Shown here piece by piece: positions 8,301 to 12,932 of a stretch of DNA of 12,932 nt (within the stretch, counting starts at the first letter, position 1; every line of letters starts with the position of its first letter). The stretch covers positions 1-12,932 of the forward strand of contig JAAAJB010000783.1 in assembly GCA_016098155.1 (NCBI GenBank), read 5' to 3'. The notes below the pieces were generated by a model. It did no database searches. It had not been told where the DNA came from and was given only the letters and a program-made list of their open reading frames with translations. Both the position numbers and the translations under genes were made by a program. The DNA comes from Actinomortierella ambigua (lineage: Eukaryota > Mortierellomycota > Mortierellomycetes > Mortierellales > Mortierellaceae).

Positions 8301-8821
8301 CCTTGGCCGTGTCCTGGTATCGCAAAGCGGCCAACCAAGGGCACGCGACGGGTCAGTACAACCTCGGATGGATGTACTACAACGGCCAGGGCATCCCGCA
8401 GAGCTACGCACAGGCCCTGATATGGTACCGCAAGGCCGCCGATCAAGATCATGCGGCGTCACAGGACTATCTGGGCTGCATGTTCCAGAACGGCTATGGG
8501 GTCGAGCCCAACGCGGCTGAGGCGGTGTCCTGGTACCGAAAGGCAGCTAACCAGGGCAACGCGGCTGGACAGCGCAACCTTGGAGGGATGTACCGCACGG
8601 GCACGGGGGTCGAGCGTAACTATGCTATGGCCTTGTCGTGGACCCGTTTGGCGGCCAATCAAGGGGATGTTACGGCCCAGTTGGCGATGGCGGAGATGTA
8701 TGAGTTGGGACAAGGTACCGCCGTTGACATGCGGGAATCCTACGAGTGGTACGGCAAGGCTGCCGCGCAGGGCAATGCAGGTGCTCAGAAGCGCCTCCAA
8801 ACACGGAATGGGCCATATTAG
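5400..8821 (+). CDS. TKL-type protein kinase with C-terminal Sel1 repeat array
   Basis: Proposed model: join(5400..5402, 5594..8821), 1076 aa. GTAAGA follows an ATG at 5400-5402, and a pyrimidine-rich intron of 191 nt ends CACCCAG at 5593. This splice keeps phase 0 and yields M-STGLTLGNFIGDGAYG. The frame is open back to an ATG at 5525, but that part is a pyrimidine tract and probably intron. The kinase domain (about residues 8-270) has all key residues: G-loop GDGAYGAV (12-19), VAVK Lys32, Glu50, HRDLKSAN (123-130), DFG (143-145) and GTLRWMAPE (169-177). The HRDLKSxN and RWMAPE forms point to the tyrosine-kinase-like group, and it should be an active Ser/Thr kinase. A Ser/Gly/Thr-rich linker (about 270-370) follows. 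From residue 375 there are 19 full Sel1 repeats of ~36 residues plus a partial one. Sel1 arrays form alpha-solenoids that bind other proteins, so a kinase tethered to partners is likely; the actual pathway is unknown. GC-rich third positions run through the whole ORF and there are no breaks. The upstream exon structure is the main uncertainty. Confidence 0.85.
5403..5593 (+). other. Predicted intron directly after the kinase ATG
   Basis: Donor GTAAGA at 5403, acceptor ACACCCAG ending at 5593. The body is strongly C/T-rich, like the introns of the neighbouring monooxygenase gene on its own sense strand. Removing it places the ATG in frame with the kinase glycine loop. An alternative is that 5386-5402 is a 17-nt internal exon (GACAG acceptor at 5385) joined to exons further upstream. 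Confidence 0.6.
6713..8821 (+). repeat. Sel1 repeat array with a fourfold higher-order cassette
   Basis: Nineteen full Sel1 units run from 6713. Units 3-18 fall into four classes in strict order A-B-C-D: A has ADAQN..GFM.QHGRGV, B has GQYNLGWMYYNGKG, C has AASQDY.G.M.Q.G.GV, D has AAAQRNLG.MYRDG.GV. The four cassettes span 6929-7363, 7364-7795, 7796-8236 and 8237-8668 (435, 432, 441 and 432 bp). Length differences come from one extra residue in unit 4 and three in unit 12. Units 1, 2 and 19 lie outside the pattern. This is the signature of tandem duplication of a four-unit block rather than of single units. Confidence 0.9.
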
Positions 8822-8885
8822 TGGATCCGTAAGACTCTACAACTCTAGGGGGGGGGGAAGTTCTCCTTGCACAGCTTCCATCTGC

Positions 8886-8946
<61 letters not shown>

Positions 8947-8950
8947 GACA
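8886..8950. repeat. (GA)n microsatellite
   Basis: About 65 bases of nearly uninterrupted GA dinucleotides, 65 bases after the kinase stop, within its presumed 3' UTR. On the minus strand it is a CT tract. Confidence 0.95.
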
Positions 8951-8981
8951 GAAATGCCGTTTTATAGTTGGCGCGAATAAC

Positions 8982-8987
8982 ATTAAA
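8982..8987 (+). terminator. Candidate poly(A) signal (ATTAAA) of the kinase gene
   Basis: The ATTAAA variant hexamer lies about 160 bases after the stop at 8821, followed by an A-rich stretch. No AATAAA is seen on the plus strand in this spacer. Confidence 0.3.
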
Positions 8988-9102
8988 AAATGTGAGAAAT
9001 GTGAGAACAAAAAAAAAAAGGTCTGCGTGCATGCGCTCCAAACTTATTCCGCTGCTGATCCGAGTCCATGATCTTTGTACACTAAATGTGCAGTGGTGGA
9101 GT

Positions 9103-9108
9103 TTTATT
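9103..9108 (-). terminator. Candidate poly(A) signal (AATAAA) of the monooxygenase gene
   Basis: TTTATT on the plus strand is AATAAA on the minus strand, 74 bases downstream of the monooxygenase stop, in an A/T-rich context. Confidence 0.45.
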
Positions 9109-9181
9109 TATATTACTTTATCTTTTGGTAGGCGAAAAAAAAAACAATTCAGCGGTTTGCTTCCCTGTTCCTGCCCCTCAG

Positions 9182-11897
9182 TTAGATGGAAACGGTTGTC
9201 ATTCTCTGATTAAGTTTTTCTAGTTCGCCAGGTTTGTATGCGGATAGGATCTTGGGGTTCGGCTTTAGGGTGCCTTTAGCTGGTGGTGGAGGCAGGTAGC
9301 TGAGAATGGGGCGGTTGTAGTGTTGCTTGTTCATCGTCATCGAGTACAGCACCGGAGGCATGTAGGTTAGTGCGATAGCTCTATACAAGTCTGCCATGAA
9401 CCCCTAGAGGATGCACACAGTCGCGATCAATAGAGGAGAGACGCTGTGAGCAGGGAATCAACTTTGTACAATTCTTTCAAACTGAAAGGAGGTATTAAGA
9501 GCAAATGAGAATGTAAGTGTCTGCGTGTTTGTGTGTATGTAGTGAAAAAGAGTATTACCCTCCCTCCAGTGAGTTTGCTCGCCGTCACCGACGAATTGTG
9601 GGCTGCGCGGGCATCGGGGAAGCGGTGATCATAGAATGCCTTGAATGCTCGTGTGATGGCGGCAGGTGTGTTGGAAGGTAGCTCGTAGAGCACATTAGCA
9701 AGATCGACTGCGTCGAGCATGGCTTGTGTTGCACCTTTGGGGGGGGGGTGGAGAACGGGTAGAATCGTGTGTGAGAGAGACAAGGGCGAAGTAGAGGACT
9801 TTTTGTGAGCTTACGTAAAAAGTAAGCAGGCATGTAAATGTAGTTCTTTCCATGTTTTGTTTTGCATGGAGGGTGGGTACGTACCTTGGCCTCCCCATGG
9901 CACTAATTTGTGGACAGAGTCGCCAACGAGGATAGTTCTGCCATCGTACCAACGCTCATACAGTTTGTCTTCGAGATTGACAGCCGATGTCCTAGAAAGT
10001 TTTGTGCAAGAGTTATGGTTTGGCATTTGGTAAGAGAAAAAAAAAGTCGCCGAGACATCATTCTCTGTGGGGAGTGAGACAAATGAAAGCATCCTCCTCC
10101 TACATACAGCTCTGTTTTAGTCTTGTCCATCAGATCACCAAGAGTGCCTCCAATGGTCAGCTTAATGTCACGGACTTTGAGATGGATAAGAAAGGTATGC
10201 ATATAATACGGCCAGAGTTAATGAGTGAAACATCACAGGGCTTTTTTTTTTGTTTGATTTGATTTCACTTTTTTTCTTACCTCCCTGAGGTACGCCTTGA
10301 GCGGATCGATACTCCCATTCCAAATCAGCTTTGGTTGCTGGGGCGGAGGGGTTTCCACCAAGGGTCCAGGAAACAGAGTTGTTTTTCATGACGGACACCC
10401 ATAACTAGACAGAAATGAATGATGGACACGGAAAAGCGTGCAGCGAGGAGAGAAGAATGAAGGGTTAAAGCCCATTCTCTCCGTTGGATGTTTTTTTTTT
10501 CGACCTTCCATACTAGCATTCCGTTGTACAAAAGCCCCCTTTTCCTTCGCCTTGTGTTTTCGTGCTTACTGTGTAGGGATGGGTGTCTCCGAGAATCGCA
10601 TGCAGTTCTGCAGACGGTGCGTTGAGGATCGGGTACTTTTGAGGATCCAGGTTGGTGGCAACGCCAACGTTGCAGTGCATCTGGAAGTTCAAGGGTGCCA
10701 GATCGGAGGGCTTGAGAGCCACACCTTTCTTGAGCAAATTCTTGTACAGGGACTGTCTGACCGCCGAGTAAGCGCCATCTGCGCCTACCAAGATGTCAGA
10801 CTCGAACTCCGTTCCTACCGATCAGTTTTTGTTGTTGTTCATATCATGTAGGTTGTTTTGTTGTTCAGGTGGGGTAAGGTAAAGGGAGTGGGGTCGATGT
10901 GCGTGTCATACAAACAATCGCGCAGAAGCGAAACATTGGGGAAACAGGAGAAAAAAAGAAGAAAAGAGGTCAACAAAAAATAGAATACTTTCCAGCCATC
11001 CTCCCATGGTGAGCACAAAACAACAAGGCAGCAATTGGACCGCATCCTTACCATCCAGACAAAAGACCTTGACACTCTTGGTGTCCTGTGAGGTGCGCAC
11101 AATCTTCTTGCCCCAGTAGATCTTTTCCTTGGGGATCTTGGAGACCAGTAGCTTGAGCAATTCTGAATGTTTTAGCAGAGCAAGATTTTTTTTTAGTCTC
11201 TCCCTCCTCCTGGGTCGCGCGCCAAGTTGTCGGGTCCGCAGTTCAATTTTGTCAAGGGGTGGAGGGGGAATCCCAACAAGATGGTAAAGGAGAGAGAGAC
11301 AGAGACGGAGAGAGGGGAGGGAGAGGAGGAAAGAAGGAACATAGGCTGCGGAGGATATTTGTTACCTGGACGAGGAAAGATCAAGGACTCGTAGCCAAAC
11401 CTTTTGTTGTTTAAAGAAATGGAATTATGGGTTGTCCGTGTGCACCGGGTCAGGTCAAGTAGCTCATCAACAATTAGGCATGCACTTTTGAGGTGCATGT
11501 TAAACCAAGTCAAGGGTGCATAGAGCGAGGGAAAGAGAAGGAGAAAGGGAGGAGCAGGGAGGGGGGGGGTCATGGAAGGATGATGGATGATCTTTTGCAA
11601 TGCCTACTTTTTCTTGTTTGGAGAGACATCCATAACACCAATAGCCGAGTGGTTCTGCTTAAAGTATCGCAGCGTGGCGATGGGCAAGGCAATGGCGTGC
11701 AGTTCGTCCAGCATGCCCAGCTGGTCAAAGATGCGGATCGTCGATGCCGTGATGGTCATGCCTGTGCCGAGGGCCTTCAGCTCGTGTGCACGCTCCAGCA
11801 CAATATACTCTATCCCGGCTCGCTCCAGGCACACGGCCAGAAGAGCTCCCGCGATGCCCATTCCGACGATGGTCACCTGAAGGTCGATAGATGGCAT
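9182..11897 (-). CDS. FAD-dependent monooxygenase, PHBH / FAD_binding_3 type, nine exons
   Basis: Reconstructed on the minus strand as exons 11897-11608, 11400-11366, 11162-11052, 10814-10570, 10404-10281, 10174-10108, 9991-9885, 9734-9559 and 9403-9182. That is 1377 nt, 458 aa. Every intron (106-237 nt) is GT-AG and every junction keeps phase, which strongly supports the model. The start (MPSIDLQVTIVGMG) sits just before the first strand of a Rossmann fold. Visible motifs are GMGIAG (12-17) with VLER Glu35 for the ADP-ribose of FAD, GADGAYSAVR (156-165, the DG motif touching FAD and NAD(P)H), and GRTILVGDSVHKLVPWGGQG (308-327, the GD motif binding the ribityl chain). Order and spacing match single-component flavin hydroxylases (p-hydroxybenzoate or salicylate hydroxylase type). 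These hydroxylate a substrate with O2 and NAD(P)H, usually in the cytosol. The substrate cannot be told from sequence. No signal peptide or clear membrane anchor is seen. The C-terminal ~75 residues (LSYLPPPPAKG, ending MTTVSI) are Pro/Tyr-rich. Confidence 0.88.
11479..11499. repeat. Perfect 7-bp hairpin inside monooxygenase intron 1
   Basis: CATGCAC at 11479-11485 and GTGCATG at 11493-11499 are reverse complements with a 7-nt loop, in the middle of the 207-nt first coding intron. No function is assigned. Confidence 0.55.
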
Positions 11898-11981
11898 TTC
11901 CTGATTCTGGTATGTTGTTATCTTTGTATTTGTAATATCTTGTTCGGCTGTGTCACGCTTAAAAAGTCGTAGAAACAAATG

Positions 11982-12137
11982 CTGAAAGGGGGTAAAGTAA
12001 GAAGACAACAACAACAGCAGAGGGAGGGGGGTGAGAGGAGAGGGTTCGAAGGGATGATGAGATGAATGAACGAGCTAGAAAGAAGGAATGAGAATCTCGA
12101 GATGAGAAAAAGTGAACCATCGTTGAGAGCCACGTAC
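11982..12137 (-). other. Probable 5'-UTR intron of the monooxygenase gene
   Basis: On the minus strand CAAACAG is followed by the donor GTACGT (12137-12132). A pyrimidine-rich stretch then ends in CCCCCTTTCAG just before 11981. Joining the ends gives no frame that leads into the ATG at 11897, because the upstream ATG at about 12236 hits a stop after the splice. The intron would therefore lie in the leader. Its length (156 nt) is like that of the coding introns. Confidence 0.5.
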
Positions 12138-12710
12138 CTGTTTGTAAGGCGTGACAGGAAGACGATACGAGGCAGTGTTCGACGGGGGAGTCGGGGGATA
12201 CTGCCAAAGGAATGGACGGGAGCACAGCAAGTTTCATATTATTATTGCTGAGGTGAGCGTATTGCGCTGCACCATCCCACCCACCCATCCTACCACGACC
12301 TCCTCGGATCTCTTTTCAAGTGTTGTTGCAAAAAAGAAAGAGTAGTGTGCAGCCGAAGGTTTTATTCTTTCTTTCTAGGGCCAAACGGAGAGAGCGAGAG
12401 GGTGGGAGAGAAGAGTAGAAAGAGAGACAGATAGAGAGCATGCTCCGCGTTCCCCTCTTTTTGTTGCCCAGCACAAGAGCAGAAGGTTTAGAAAAAAGAT
12501 CCATACTTTTCCAAACTTGGCGCGTTGCAGAACTTTAAAAGTTGGACCGGTTCAAAGCGCGTTTCGCACGTTTTTCGTGGCTGGATGGATGGACCGACCG
12601 ACCAACAAAATTAGCGTTTGTGCGCCCGTCTCTCTCACAACACCCATTGACCCCCCGCTGCAAGGGAGAGAAGCACAATTAAAGAGAGTTATGCTTTGGG
12701 GGACGAGAGC
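12138..12710. promoter_or_regulatory. Upstream region of the monooxygenase gene, possibly a shared divergent promoter
   Basis: No convincing coding frame is seen. The left part is purine-rich and the right part becomes pyrimidine-rich on the plus strand. That strand switch fits transcripts leaving in both directions, because the genes here carry C/T-rich sense-strand introns and leaders. No clear TATA box or known operator was found. A short GACC triplication sits near 12592. Confidence 0.3.
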
Positions 12711-12848
12711 ATGAGAAAGGGTAAGTGAGGCGGGGGGGAGGGCATCTTTTCTCCGATGGTACACCTGCTAGTCTGTCATATCTCCCACATGCCTGCACAA
12801 TGTAGAGTGTATCATTACACACAAACACACATTCTCAGACACTTGCGT

Positions 12849-12898
<50 letters not shown>

Positions 12899-12932
12899 CT
12901 TCTCTCTTCCCCGAGTCTTGGGTCGACTGCAT
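12711..12932 (+). other. Possible first exon and intron of a plus-strand gene leaving the right edge
   Basis: ATGAGAAAGG at 12711-12720 is followed by the consensus donor GTAAGTG. A very strong CT tract ends in CTCTTCCCCGAG at 12915. The implied intron is 195 nt, close to the 191-nt intron after the kinase ATG. Splicing would give MRKVLGRLH running off the window. Only a handful of codons are visible, so this is a weak suggestion. Confidence 0.22.
12850..12894. repeat. (CT)n microsatellite
   Basis: About 45 bases of uninterrupted CT, followed by a looser pyrimidine tract and a possible splice acceptor. It may act as the polypyrimidine tract of an intron. Confidence 0.95.

Larger units (their letters stand above)
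8822..9181. other. Convergent spacer between kinase and monooxygenase genes
   Basis: The kinase stop (+) and the monooxygenase stop (-) face each other 360 bases apart. The spacer holds a G9 run near 8850, a (GA)n microsatellite and A-runs. No gene is seen. Confidence 0.7.

Noticed and set aside
6503..8800. Long open frames on the minus strand opposite the Sel1 array (358, 230 and 113 codons)
   Set aside because: They mirror the GC-rich codon bias and the repeat period of the sense gene. Their translation is itself periodic (GRLAVP..., HPSEVVL...) only because the Sel1 units repeat.
8886..8950. (GA)n tract as a CRISPR-like or direct-repeat array
   Set aside because: It is a simple dinucleotide microsatellite with no spacers, in a eukaryotic 3' UTR.
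10438..10851. Plus-strand 137-codon frame within the monooxygenase locus
   Set aside because: It is antisense to exon 4, whose frame, splice sites and DG motif are convincing.
12236..12288. Upstream minus-strand ATG codons (MGGWDGAAQ..., MKLAVLPSIP...) as the start of the monooxygenase
   Set aside because: After the leader splice this frame meets a stop before the FAD domain; the ATG at 11897 directly precedes the first beta strand.

Overview
This window looks like nuclear DNA of a filamentous fungus. The genes have short GT-AG introns with pyrimidine-rich sense strands, GC-rich third codon positions, A/T-rich intergenic spacers full of (CT)n/(GA)n tracts, and a TKL kinase fused to a long Sel1 array. 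That combination fits an early-diverging lineage such as Mortierellomycota. The lineage is an inference from style and gene content, not a database match.

Layout, left to right. (1) 1-728 (+): the 3' end of a RasGEF (Ras guanine-nucleotide exchange factor) gene whose start lies outside the window, followed by a low-complexity tail. (2) 729-1257: an intergenic spacer. (3) About 1258-5150: a repeat-rich, mostly decayed island read mainly on the minus strand. It holds a hypothetical coiled-coil gene whose 3' half is interrupted by a ~296-bp near-palindromic foldback (1428-1723). It also holds a frame-broken remnant of the C-terminal end of a non-LTR (LINE) retrotransposon (about 3077-3830) and fragments of an unidentified broken gene (about 4090-4399). 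(4) 5400-8821 (+): the main intact gene, a TKL-type protein kinase followed by 19 full Sel1 repeats. Repeats 3-18 form a higher-order structure: a four-repeat cassette of about 144 residues present four times in tandem. (5) 8822-9181: a short convergent spacer with a long (GA)n tract and candidate poly(A) signals. (6) 9182-11897 (-): an FAD-dependent monooxygenase of the PHBH / FAD_binding_3 type. I could reconstruct it completely as nine exons (458 aa, every junction GT-AG and phase-consistent), plus a probable 5'-UTR intron. (7) 12138-12932: the upstream region, with a possible first exon and intron of a divergent plus-strand gene leaving the right edge.

The genes do not form an operon or an obvious cluster. 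The RasGEF and the kinase-Sel1 protein are both signalling proteins, but adjacency alone is no evidence of a shared pathway. The most notable structures are the 4 x 4 higher-order Sel1 array and the foldback inside the hypothetical gene.
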